From Lumbricus rubellus (Eukaryota; Annelida; Clitellata; Crassiclitellata; Lumbricidae): DNA of 64,000 bases. The notes beneath the pieces are model-generated. The model did not search any database. It saw only the letters and a list, made by a program, of their open reading frames with translations, and was not told where the DNA came from. Numbering within the stretch: the first letter of the stretch is position 1; each line of letters starts with the position of its first letter. The stretch spans positions 27,440,552-27,504,551 of the forward strand of contig OX243827.1 in the NCBI GenBank assembly GCA_945859605.1, in the 5' to 3' direction. A program made the translations under genes and the position numbers. Positions 44,501 through 52,800 of the stretch are shown piece after piece.

Positions 44501-45405
44501 GTAAGTAAGCATTCACTTTAATTCTCCATTGCAGATCGCATTCCAAGTTACAAACCTAGTCTTTTTCTCGATTTCTCTGATCTCGTCAATGGAGTACTTC
44601 TCAAACAGCACACTCACATCCATGTCTTTCACCATCATACCTGACAACAAATAATCAATGTGTAAACGAAGAGCAAAAATAATACACAAGTGTGAATTTT
44701 ACGTTATTTCAGCTTTACTCTGGATAAAGCTGAAAAATATTCAATGACATCCAAGTAACTGAAACTTTTGTTGCCTGACCATAAGAAATGGAGTTTTTCA
44801 ATAAATCTGCTTTTAACCACACGGGTTAGGAGACTGTTCCACTACAAAATACAGCCTATAAATATCATTGTGATTTTAGCCATCATCATCACATATACCG
44901 TCGATTTTTACATCGGCAAGAGCATTGGCTGTGTCTTACTCTCACGCAACTGTGAAAGAGAACGTGCGGACCGTGTTTCGATTCCCGAAGGTGGGTTATT
45001 TAAGAGATTTATCTCGGGCTAGTACGGTCCGTAAACGGGGGACCTTAACGCGCGTGGCGCCTATTCAAGTGGACGAGCGGTGGTGAAGGATCTCACCCGA
45101 TCAATTCAGTAAAATACTGTAAAAATTAGCAGGATCCAGGCCATATGCGGTCGCTTGATAAAATCGAGTACATTTACAGCATTATCGTTGCCAACGTTGT
45201 CGTCGTTTTAAGTGTCTTGCCCTACGCGGCGCACCCACAAAATTACCGTAGTCCAAGCAAAGGTTTGCAATCAAGCAGATCGTATTGGAGCCTCGTAAAC
45301 TCTTGGATATGACAAAATTGGTATATTAGTGCATCAGATGTGTCACAGTGCAGTAATGATTACCAAAAAAGAAGAAAATTAAAAACCTCTGACGTTGCCA
45401 GCCAT
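25182..45405 (-). CDS. COG1: Conserved oligomeric Golgi complex subunit 1 (27 exons, ~963 aa)
   Basis: Exons in transcript order: 45405-45387, 44640-44556, 43718-43674, 43254-43188, 42709-42585, 42339-42270, 41822-41646, 41052-41011, 40229-40143, 39657-39507, 38873-38817, 37617-37536, 35827-35722, 35316-35212, 34165-34074, 33726-33568, 32816-32613, 31710-31618, 31229-31113, 30200-30087, 29597-29504, 28957-28880, 28384-28308, 27475-27277, 27017-26886, 26033-25845, 25307-25182. COG is a tethering complex for retrograde vesicles at the Golgi; COG1 bridges its two lobes. Family blocks in order: LFEKYSIDEIREIEKK, ERYRELIEAADTISEMKR, a MATRLYLLSRYIYTTLQL repeat of the known N-terminal block, CLKNVNDDVVKLLGF with LASIRDDIWEILRK, ASWYVQTLLYNLCL, LTQNRSLQLWFDVKFL, SKIDPFDFDVF and HNILPLSTSQNRFSLLPLSI. 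Total length is close to vertebrate COG1 (980 aa). The first 19-nt exon is the least certain part (weak donor gttttt); translation could instead start at the Met pair in exon 2. About 20 residues found in vertebrates are missing between exons 11 and 12. Confidence 0.92.
25554..25773 (+). mobile_element. tRNA-headed SINE (family A), plus orientation
   Basis: The head is GGGGCACGGTGGTGTAGTGG with B-box AGCAGGTTCGAATCCACC. The body runs to GGGAGCGCTTCAGAGTAGG and TTGAAGGGGACGCTATAAC. It is the only clear plus-strand copy of this family, in the last COG1 intron. Confidence 0.82.
26155..26445. repeat. Interspersed repeat related to the 37.8-kb element
   Basis: Phrases such as GACTAAAAAAGGTCATCAGA and CAACTAAAAAAAGGTCAC recall the interior of the element at 37797-38185. 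Boundaries are not clear and no duplication was found. Confidence 0.35.
26486..26625 (-). mobile_element. C-terminal end of an RTE-like reverse transcriptase (copy 2)
   Basis: The minus strand reads ILDDVQETTGMNLEQLRE and then ATSERKQWRRLA, ending DSTR-stop, aligning along its length with the 16.4-kb copy. One stop interrupts the beginning. It lies in COG1 intron 25. Confidence 0.6.
26816..26870. repeat. (TGTA)n microsatellite
   Basis: A pure 4-bp tandem array ends about 15 bases downstream of the COG1 exon 25 donor (exon 27017-26886 on the minus strand). Confidence 0.9.
27688..27894 (-). mobile_element. tRNA-headed SINE (family A)
   Basis: The tail on the plus strand reads AGCACCCCTTCAAGCTCTCT then CACAGGCGCTCCCGACTAC. 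The head ends CACTACACCACAGTGTCC. It lies in COG1 intron 23. Confidence 0.78.
28445..28770. repeat. 20-bp minisatellite, unit TTACAGGATAATTAACTTAA
   Basis: About 14 units of ATTACAGGATAATTAACTTA and close variants, with one unrelated interruption near 28515-28555. It occupies most of the intron between COG1 exons 22 and 23. Confidence 0.85.
28992..29111 (-). mobile_element. Truncated SINE (family A) next to a full copy
   Basis: The tail and part of the body are present (AGAGCACCCATTCAAG ... GCGCCGAAGCGCTGAGCAAT), then the copy stops where the next SINE begins. This suggests insertion of one SINE into another or a local duplication. Confidence 0.7.
29112..29335 (-). mobile_element. tRNA-headed SINE (family A)
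   Basis: A full tail-to-head copy; the plus strand ends CACTACACCACCGCGCTCC. It is close in sequence to the 19.0-kb and 46.1-kb copies. It lies in COG1 intron 21. Confidence 0.82.
29772..30010 (-). mobile_element. 5'-truncated LINE 3' end with (TTGA)n tail
   Basis: The plus strand starts TCAATCAATCAATCAAAATT, then TATAGCGCCCCTTCAAGG and CTCAGAGGCGCTCCCGGCC. The minus strand upstream contains a decayed reverse-transcriptase tail. It lies in COG1 intron 20. Confidence 0.7.
30335..30990. repeat. 20-bp minisatellite, unit AAAACAACTTTTGGCGTGAT
   Basis: About 32 units with a few variants (AAAACCAGTTTTGGCGTGAC, AAAAATCAATTGGCGTGAT) and one local inversion near 30885-30925, where the complement TTTTGTCACGCCAAAA appears. 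It lies in COG1 intron 19. Long minus-strand open frames here (up to 192 codons) are by-products. Confidence 0.9.
31284..31415. mobile_element. TTAA-type palindrome with ~55-bp arms
   Basis: The left arm (CAACGACCAGCTACATACGT ... GCATGCCG) and right arm (CGGCATGCATT ... TAGCTGGTCGTTAAAGGGTT) are imperfect reverse complements; the right end keeps AAGGGTTAA. It is the longest member of the TTAA palindrome set and lies in COG1 intron 18. Confidence 0.6.
31790..32390. repeat. Degenerate TTCACTYRTTTA tandem repeat
   Basis: About 600 bp of loosely repeated TTATTCACTTGTTTAGTT-type units fill most of the intron between COG1 exons 17 and 18. No coding signal was seen. Confidence 0.75.
32930..33000 (-). 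mobile_element. LINE 3' tail fragment
   Basis: The plus strand reads TATTTATATAGCACCTCTTC ... CTCAGAGGCGCTCC: the terminal hairpin only, within COG1 intron 16. Confidence 0.6.
33157..33368 (+). mobile_element. SINE (family C) with (ATT)n tail, diverged
   Basis: CTCGGTGGTGTAGGTTAGTA resembles an A-box head. The 3' part CTGCATAACCTGTAACCGG and the (ATT)n end match the better preserved copy at 46518-46757. Confidence 0.4.
33790..33905 (-). mobile_element. LINE 3' tail fragment
   Basis: TCAGAATTTATATAGCGCCG, then CTCAGAGGCGCTCTCGGCC and GATCAAGTGGGGGAAAACCA. The last block is shared with the 29.8-kb copy, confirming one LINE family. Confidence 0.65.
34203..35203. repeat. 1-kb CATCATCACCTTAAAAAT minisatellite with 350-bp higher-order duplication
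   Basis: Units of 15, 18 and 21 bp (AAAATCATCAACATCACCTT and variants) fill nearly all of the 1046-bp intron between COG1 exons 14 and 15. The landmark AAATATGATGATCATCACAT recurs 350 bp apart (34617 and 34967), showing a segmental duplication inside the array. Neither strand has stops over long stretches, so long open frames on both strands are artefacts. Confidence 0.92.
35372..35603 (-). mobile_element. 5'-truncated non-LTR retrotransposon with intact RT tail
   Basis: The minus strand reads MVGPSFWNKLPISLRNELL, then LPLFRRRLKTILFDYGL and a stop. The hairpin GGGAGCGCCTCTGAGGAGTT ... AGTGGCACTATATAAATG follows. It has the same architecture as the 10.0-kb element. It lies in COG1 intron 13. 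Confidence 0.8.
35958..37142. mobile_element. hAT-type non-autonomous transposon, 1185 bp, with subterminal GTGTGTCGC clusters
   Basis: The left end is CAGAGGTTCTCAACC and the right end GGTTGAGAACCCCTG. The 8-bp flanks are CCTGACAG (35950-35957) and CCTTACAG (37143-37150), one mismatch. Inside the left end, GTGTGTCGC occurs six times direct and twice inverted within about 105 bp; two more copies lie near the right end (37078 and 37108). Such clusters are the known layout of hAT transposase binding sites. No transposase frame remains. It lies in COG1 intron 12. Confidence 0.88.
37797..38185. mobile_element. 389-bp DNA element with 8-bp target-site duplication
   Basis: The left terminus is CCAGGCCGTAGCTAGG; the right terminus read in reverse is CAAGGCCTGAGCCAGG. 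The exact direct repeat AGTCCATG lies at 37789-37796 and 38186-38193. Inside are two copies of CCCGAAATGGAAAATGTAAA and C-runs near both ends. It lies in COG1 intron 11. Confidence 0.75.
38536..38650. repeat. (CAT/CAC)n microsatellite
   Basis: ATCATCATCATCATCATCAA and CACCACCACCACC runs, in COG1 intron 11. Acidic or Met-rich frames across it are not genes. Confidence 0.85.
39255..39446 (-). mobile_element. tRNA-headed SINE (family A)
   Basis: The tail is AGCACCCATTCAAG ... CTCAGAGGCGCTTCC; the head ends TGCACCACTGTGCCCC. It is slightly shortened in the body and lies in COG1 intron 10. Confidence 0.75.
39658..40095. repeat. Degenerate GAAGACAAGACAAAAAAGTATAT minisatellite filling a COG1 intron
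   Basis: Units of about 22-26 bp (ATATGAAGACAAGACGACAA) run from the acceptor of exon 10 almost to the donor of exon 9, so the 485-bp intron is almost wholly repeat. The acceptor itself (TATACGATCAG on the minus strand) resembles array sequence. Confidence 0.85.
40253..40432. repeat. 20-bp minisatellite, unit ACCATCTCAAAACATCAGGG
   Basis: About nine near-identical units, the last ones shortened to 18 bp. The array starts 24 bases from the acceptor of COG1 exon 9 (40229). Uniform head-to-tail units without unique spacers exclude a CRISPR array. Confidence 0.92.
40685..40985 (+). repeat. Interspersed repeat with (ATT)n tail
   Basis: CACTCAACCTTCCAATCGGC and TCTGTTCATACTATGAATTG match a second copy at 59419-59610. 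The copy ends in an ATT/ATC microsatellite (40866-40985) that stops about 25 bases from the donor of COG1 exon 8. It is probably a SINE. Confidence 0.6.
41330..41545 (+). mobile_element. Decayed non-LTR retrotransposon 3' end
   Basis: TIGPAPWNALPPL is readable in a plus-strand frame, followed by a 3' end with GGAAGGGGCACTATATAAG. It has the same tail architecture as the 10.0-kb element. It lies in COG1 intron 7. Confidence 0.6.
42720..42965. repeat. (AAT)n arrays with duplicated GCCATTCTGGACATAATAAT block
   Basis: AAT/AAC microsatellite sequence begins about 15 bases upstream of the COG1 exon 5 acceptor. GGCCATTCTGGACATAATAA and TGCCATTCTGGACATAATAA lie about 55 bp apart within it. Confidence 0.8.
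44125..44342 (-). mobile_element. tRNA-headed SINE (family A)
   Basis: TATGTGTACTTGTTATAGCG to CACTACATCACCGCGCCCC on the plus strand, with a diverged body. It lies in COG1 intron 2. Confidence 0.8.
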
Positions 45406-46090
45406 GATGGAGTTTGTTTTCACAGAAAAATTCTCGTTTCGATTTCTTTCGTCCGGGCATATGATCATGTAGCGCCTTAATTATTTTGTAGTTCGTAAAC
45501 TTTTAAGATCAACCAAGGACTGGAGCAGGTGGGCAATATCATCAAACGAATATATAATTTTTTATATATGGTAATTTGATGTTGTGTTCTAACATTGTGC
45601 CGCATGATTAGGAAATATTTTCAAAATAATCTTAAAATACATGTTTAAATTAATTTTGTTGGGTAGCCAAGCTAATCACTTTCGTCTACATGCATAGTGG
45701 GCTAATACAATCATGTAGCAAAATGCCTACGCATAATCTAATTTTCTGTGTCTCAATGCATTAATTATTTGATCTGTTTAACACATACATCTGTAGGCCT
45801 TAGGCCTATACAGTGATCCTTCCCAGAAGAACGGTTTCGCGAACAGGACTAGAGAGGTCAGCTCTGCGAAAGTGGTAGCCTAACTTTACATTCCGAGTAA
45901 AGGTCCAAATTACAAGTGTCAACTATGGATACGGATAGATATTGGTTACCTGTGACCTATCCCAATGTGCATCTGGATGTTCGAAATTTTGCTGGCTATG
46001 ACCACAAGTAGGCCTAGATTTGCTGGATTAACAGAAAATTACTTATAATATGCACACTACATGTAATATCAAAATAATTTTACAGAGAAA

Positions 46091-46305
46091 TGTTTGTATG
46101 TGCACTTGTTATAGCGCGCCTTCAAGCTCTCTACTCAGAGGCGCTCCCGATGCAGAGCGGACACTGCATCGGAGTTTCACGCGGAAGCGCTGAGCAATTG
46201 TAAGTGAAGGACTTGCCCAAGGTCCTTATGCGGCTTGAGGGTGGATTCGAACCTCGGACCTTCCGGCTCCAAGGCAAGGACGCCACCACTAGACCACTGC
46301 ACCCC
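46091..46305 (-). mobile_element. tRNA-headed SINE (family A), well preserved
   Basis: The tail starts TGTTTGTATGTGCACTTGTT; the hairpin arms are AGCGCGCC ... AGAGGCGCTCCCG. The minus-strand head has B-box GGTTCGAATCCACC-type sequence. Confidence 0.85.
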
Positions 46306-46317
46306 ACACAAATATTA

Positions 46318-46398
46318 GTCTAAGACGGGACTCGAACCCTCACTTATGGAGTCAAGGAATAACGACGTAACCACTAACCATCTCGTCCATCCACCATA
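46318..46398 (-). repeat. tRNA-like sequence, probably a SINE head or tRNA pseudogene
   Basis: The minus strand reads GACGAGATGGTTAGTGGTTA (A-box-like), then GAGGGTTCGAGTCCCGTCTT (B-box). I could not fold a convincing complete cloverleaf by eye, so it is not called as a functional tRNA. Confidence 0.45.
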
Positions 46399-46517
46399 AG
46401 CAAATGAAGGGATCAGATACACTGGTAATGCCATTGTTTGAATTTTGATAGCAAGACAATTTGCATTTACCACAGTATTTAATGGTCAGCGGGAGAGATA
46501 AATTTCTGAACACCATG

Positions 46518-46757
46518 CCTATGGGGGGCCCTGGTAGCGCAATGGACAACACGCTGGCCAAGAGTGCGAGAGGTAGCAAGTTCGAGCCCCCGTTGGGTGG
46601 ATTTGATTTGTAGGCTGCTCTTAGCGCCATTGTAATTGCAAAGCTGTCTGCTCACTTGGCAGTTAAGTTTAATTCAGATTACTGCATAACTTGTAAATGT
46701 AAAGCGCAGTGCGTCTTGCAGGCGTTTCAATAAAGAAAAGATTATTATTATTATTAT
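46518..46757 (+). mobile_element. tRNA-headed SINE (family C) with (ATT)n tail
   Basis: GGCCCTGGTAGCGCAATGGA carries an A-box; AGGTAGCAAGTTCGAGCCCC is the B-box. The body includes CTGCATAACTTGTAAATGTA and the tail is (ATT)n. Related diverged copies are at 33.2 kb and perhaps 40.7 and 59.4 kb. Confidence 0.78.
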
Positions 46758-48994
46758 CTATCCACGCCTTTGAAACATGGCGTGTAGCCGTGTACCTGTG
46801 GAAGAGATCTGTCCAACCTTTAGTGTCCAGCAGCGATAATGCTGATCACGCTGAACTCGCTCATAGACTACTATAACGCAGTAGCACTTTCTCGGTGACT
46901 GGTCAATCTACCTGCTGAACACCACCATTTTTTTATTTTAAACTTAAAAACTGCCTTATTCAGCGGTGGGTGGACTGGGAGAACATCGGAGTAGTTACCT
47001 TGAAGGCATACTATACAAAACTCAATAACATACACCAATAATGGACGAACTGCTTTCATACAACTTTGCTTGAATCAATCGTGGACATACACATCCAACA
47101 AAAAAACGATTATAAACATGTTATGAATGTCTGAATGTAATGTGTAACAGACAACACATCCTCATCATCTTTAATACACATCTCATTGTATTTCAACACA
47201 TGAAAAACGAATACTACAAAGACAAGCGCCATCTCTTCTTAAGAGTAGTCCAGCATCTAGTTTACGCAACTCAAATCAAACTTTCTGATTAAATAAAACA
47301 TCACAATGACAAATACCCAATCAATCAAACTGTACACAATCTCTCGCACTCATGAATTTGGCCTCTAACACCAGGATGCGATCCGAAACCTGCCAATTCA
47401 CTGAAACATAAAACCCAGTGTTCCATGGGCACCCGCACACAGGGCGCACTTACCCTCTGCAAAATGGACATCTATTTAATATTAAACCAACACCCTTTGG
47501 GTTTATTTAATAAATTTCTTCGCACTAATGCAACGTATAGCAAAACCGACATTTAGAAACATCTTTGAAAAATACCACGTTCTTACTTTTCCTCCAAGTT
47601 TGTATTTTCAAGCTCTTGCTAACTAAAAAAAGTAGCCATAACCATTGCGCTTTGGCCATCGTGTAAAAATGTCTACTGGAGCCCATGAAATCCCGCTCAT
47701 CTCAAAACCTTCCATGTTAATAATAATAATATTGAAGCAAATCAAACACAAAAGACAAAAAGACTTTACGCTGAACAATGATTAGTGTGTGTGTGGCGTT
47801 ACATACGAGATCGAATCAAAGTGTCAAAAAAGTCCAGACAAATACAACGTACGATGCAAAAAATTCGCGTTAGCACTGTTCACCACCGATCCAGAGCAAC
47901 GCCTCAGCCCAAATCCACGTCATTATCGCATTGCTTTCAGTTACCGAAAAAGCCAAGGAAAAAAGTTATGGACTTTCAATGCAAGACACATACTTATTAC
48001 TCGAAATTCACAAACCAATATGCTCAATAAACACATCAATACTGTGTATCTATCTCCACAGTCCGCTTTTCTTAGACACTGGAAACTTAAACGCAAACTA
48101 TGACATGCTTCACAATGAGCCTGGCATATGGATCCAGCACCAGTATTTCATTCAAGCAAAGCCATACTGAGGTTTCACGACTCTGCACAACAGAAAGACG
48201 ACAGTTGTCCGAAAATGAAAACTCGAGCACAGCACCTCAAAGGAACACTTTCTGCTGTACAACACGATCTCATAAGGACTGTTCTACTAAAGCATGGCAG
48301 GTGTATAGCTCCTGAAATAAGTGTTGCACAAATCACGATCTGTGGAGAGCTACAAGGATATCGGTATATAGTCTAAACATCTCTTTCTACGACAGACAAC
48401 TAACTATTCGATAAAAAAGAAATCAGTTTACAAAACTTACAGCTCATCCCATCCGACTGCCTTCGCAGTCACCAAGAGCAAAACATAAAAAAACTACGAA
48501 AGGACACCCACGAAATATCCAGCACGCAAACAGCAGCACAAAAATGATCGACACAAATCTCTAACACGCACATCAATAATAACCGCACTTAAGCGCTACG
48601 GACACGAACAAGGCACTATCCACGAACGCACGAGTCCGCTTTATAAAAATAAAAACCAACGCATAGACAAACAACCGCCCGACCGAATGCTAAGCAAATC
48701 GAAAAACACAAACAGTCAAAAACCCAATCAAACGTCCGTCGATATCTCCGAGGCCAAAGACACAGATCCCACAAGCGATTTACACAGCAGAGACAAACCT
48801 ACTTTCAAATCGTCGAAACTCGCTTACTAGAAAACCGTGCGACAGCTAAAGGCGTTATATATCTCACAGCGTTAAGCAACACACACGAAACTAAAACCGT
48901 TAAAAATAAAAATTGGACGTTGCAAGACCCCAACTAACACTTGAAAATGAGCCGTGTTTGTTTCCCGGTAAACACTCGCCATTAAATATACTCC

Positions 48995-49075
48995 ACTACA
49001 CTTCATAGCTGTCATGTGCACTACACTCCATGGCTGTCATGTGCACTACGCTCCATAGCTGTCACATGCGTCACA
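48995..49075. repeat. Short tandem repeat, unit CACTACRCTCCATRGCTGTCATGTG
   Basis: About three units of 28-29 bp (CTGTCATGTGCACTACACTC), likely within the Caprin 3' UTR. Confidence 0.75.
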
Positions 49076-49846
49076 GCCTAATAGCGCAACAGCTATGGTA
49101 TTATACCACGCGTCGACGCTAAGCATCACTAGGTCTACGAATAATAAGATCATTAACGCAATTTTGCATCTACCATACGAGTAGCACTTAATTATTCCAC
49201 GAAGACCAAGTAGTACTTTGGTTCATTCAGGCCGAACCTATGACCACTGCTCAACATGACCCTCGATCAACAAAGTAGTATTAGCGAAAAAATACTGCTC
49301 GACATTAAAACGATTCATCATAATTATGCACACGCAATCAACTTGCCCTCGGTGCAAAGATCATAAAACGCTCTATAGTTCGAAGCAAGAAAATCAAAAT
49401 CGGAGACAACTCTAAAACGTTTGCGTTCGACGCTAGTGCAACATTTTCCCCGAACAGAATAAACCCATAGTTTAAGAATCGTACAAAAAAGACAGAAACA
49501 ACTACACCGAAACTAAAACAGAAAATGTCTCACCAAAAGCAGTCTGCATTTTGTGCAACTTAGGGGCTTCTGTACACTGCCAGGGGCTTTTGTACACCTC
49601 AAGGGTGTACCCAACGTCACGGGGATGCAGAATTAGTGTCAAGCTGTTGACAGACGTCAGCCTCATCAATACAGTTAAGCTCCTTATGATACAAGCAGGC
49701 TACATCACTGGTGACAGTATATACTGACGACGAGGCATTACAAAACTTCCAGTTATTGTATTCATCAACGGCTACAAATGTTTTGTCTGGGTGCGGGAGA
49801 AGAAGGAGAACAGTTCGTAGAAATCGTGCGGCAGCTGAATCATCGC

Positions 49847-52800
49847 TCAATCCTGAGCTTCCGGACCGGTCGTCGGCAGTTGTGCGTTGTTCCGATCGTA
49901 ACCTCCGTGACCGCCTCGTGCGTATCCACCACGTCCGTTTCCACCTCGATTGCCTGGAAAAGAAACACAGCAACATGTACTTAGAGCATTGTCCACCAGC
50001 TGGAATGACCTACTACTCTCAACCACTCTCTCAATGATTTATAATAGCAATTCTTAATGATTTAGAAAAGGACTTCCGACGCTTTAACAACAAGCTGGTT
50101 GCATTGGTATCGTGATCACGATTAGCACACTCCCATCACTAAATCGTTACACCAGGGGTGTTTTTAAGGAATTTTTAGAACTGCACAACTCCTTCTTTTC
50201 CTTCCCATCCTCCATGGTAAATTCCTTCCATTCGGAGGACAATGACCATTTTTTGCTAGTTTTAACTGTACAAAAGTGCTTCTACGACTGCACAAATCCA
50301 TTTAGAACTGCACATTCTGTGCACAACTGCACGTTAAAAAAAGCCCTGCGTTACACAATATTTCTGGAATAACTACCGCTTAGGTCTATTGTCCAAGATA
50401 ATAATGATAATAAAGACCAAAAAAATTCAAGATAAAAATGACTATAAGAAAAAAATGTCTAAGCTGAGCCAGGTGGTTAATGAGGAAGATAGATAAAAAT
50501 CAGAATATTCCCAGTATATTTGAATGCCTTAAGGCATCAACAACTACTTTGCACTATAATACACTTGTGGCAGGATAGTCCACAATTAGATCCTGGTCCC
50601 AGAATAGCACACAAGTCATGCTATTAGCACTTAGTTACAGAAGCTAATTTTCAATTCAAAAGCATCATGCAACTATTCACTGCAATCAACAAAAAACATA
50701 TTCTTCAAGCACATTAGACATTCCGAAATTTACGTGTTATTAGTAGAACAACAAGAAACAAACGCCTAATGAAAAACACGTTAGTATCACTTCAGAAGTT
50801 TCAACTTTTGCTCTTGAAAGCAAACGTCACAATTTCGCCCGAAAAACCCCGATTACACTCAATTACATGCTAAACATACACTTTAATATGCTTGCAAATC
50901 AAAATCAAATAATTTAAATGAATAACTCAATTAAAAATTGTTATCAATTTAATTTTTTTTAAATAGTTAAATTTAACAGCTTAATCAAAGCTAAAGCTAA
51001 TGAAATTTATAGCTTCAGTTAAACTTGTCTTCACTCACAACCTCCCTTTCAAATTTACATCATACTCGATAGGCCAAAATAAATCCCCCCCCCCCAGAAA
51101 AAGAAGCGTCGTTGCCACTAACCTCGCCTCGGACCCCTCCAACCATTGTTAAATTCTGGATTGTAACCGTTCTGGCCTTCGCTTCGATATCCATCGTTTC
51201 TTGGGTATCGCGGATACCCACCGCCTAGAATTGCATATTTCACAGAAGTCTATATAGCACAATACAATTATACCACTGCAATACTTTACATTGAACATTC
51301 GCACGTGTTGGGCTGAATAGCGAGTCAAATCATTGATGGACACATAGGCGTAGGAGACGGGGGTCCATATGGGGAAAATGCACCCAAATTTAGGGCAAGT
51401 CTGATTTTTCGGGCAAGCAGTTCTGGATTTTTGTTTCAAAGTCAAAAAATTATCGGGCAAAAGTACTGCAAAAAAAGTTTTAAAATGTCGTCAGAATTTT
51501 CGGGCCAAAAGTAACTTGAAATTTTAGAAGATTTCGGCGGGTTACTTAAAAATGTCGTCAAAATTTTCGGGCAAACGAGACGGGAATTTTTCTTAACATT
51601 TCGGCCGAATGGGGGAAAAAATCGGGCTAAAGGCTTTCCCCCCCACTGCTGGAATGTCCCCTACGCCTATAGATGGATAACATGCAACCAATGCTCAGCA
51701 GACGTGCGAACAATTTCAACGTCTGCTAAGAGAGGAAACGAGCGGCATTCAATTCACACAGCCAGAACAAAGCCAATCAAAACTTGAAAATAAAAAGACA
51801 GTTAGCAAGACAGAAAAACAACACGCATCAAAATCATGCTCAAGCACACAGGTATAATCAATTAGATCAAGGTCCTGGGTACGTTGCGAGTCCACTGGAA
51901 GTGCAGTCATGCTAACACCGGCTTCCTGGCCATCCCCAAGCCAGAGGCACTCATTTTTTTTAAGCACCCCACCCATCGTGCACAATACTTTCTTTCAACA
52001 GCGATATTACCAGATTACGACAGTTCCTCACAAGTCCATCAAACCATGCAGAACAGATATCTTGCCTTATTTGTCAAAAATGCCATCGCAATAGAAAATA
52101 GTTAGAGGTGTCAACAACATTCCAGACCATGCAAATGAACATGTTGCCTACCTCGACCGTTGTAGTTGCCGCCGCGATGACCTCGACCCTGATAGCCACC
52201 ACCCGGATTGCCACGCCCACCACGACCACGATTCTTGCCGTTAAAACATCCTTCTGAAAACAAATACACATCAGAGATAGAAGTAAGTAATTGACGACAA
52301 AAGCACGGACAAAGATAGCAACGGAAGAAAAAAGGGGCGAGGGTTAATAATTACCGACTGCACCACAGAACATATAAAATTAACACGTCTAAGGTGAAAT
52401 AACGAGATTAGCTTGCAAGCCTTAATCGTTACACAAAGTTTTAATTTTCAATTTCTTTACAGTGACCCACAAACAGGAATAATACATTTGTTGTGCAAAA
52501 TCACAAAGAATAAACTACAACAGCAAAAATTCCTTTATAATTTTTTTAAAATCTGAGACAAATTTCTTACGCGTGTTATCTGACATCATCCCTGCGCCGT
52601 CTGGGAAGTTCTTCATATGAAAGACGTCAGCGTTGGGATTCATAGAAAACGTCTTCTGAAACAAAAGTCAATGAATACAAAATAAACTGCACGCCGATTA
52701 TTTGTCACTACCTTCATCTTCAGCAGACTTTGGAACGTCAAGATTTGTCCAATCTTACATAACCAGCATTAGAATTCAAACTGCACACCTCACGTCCTTT

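Larger units (their letters stand above)
45406..49846. other. COG1 upstream region and probable Caprin 3' UTR
   Basis: No coding exon was recognised. Contents: two SINEs (46091-46305, 46518-46757), a tRNA-like patch (46318-46398), a short minisatellite (48995-49075) and a long region whose minus strand is T/G-rich, as expected of a Caprin 3' UTR. A minus-strand AATAAA at 47507-47502 is one candidate end. Plus-strand frames at 47.8-48.4 kb show no family similarity. Confidence 0.5.

Noticed and set aside
46318..46398. Functional tRNA gene
   Set aside because: A- and B-box-like words are present but no complete cloverleaf could be made by eye, and similar heads elsewhere belong to SINEs.
47785..48376. 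Overlapping plus-strand frames of 80-100 codons
   Set aside because: No domain, no splice context, and the region fits a 3' UTR of the minus-strand Caprin gene.
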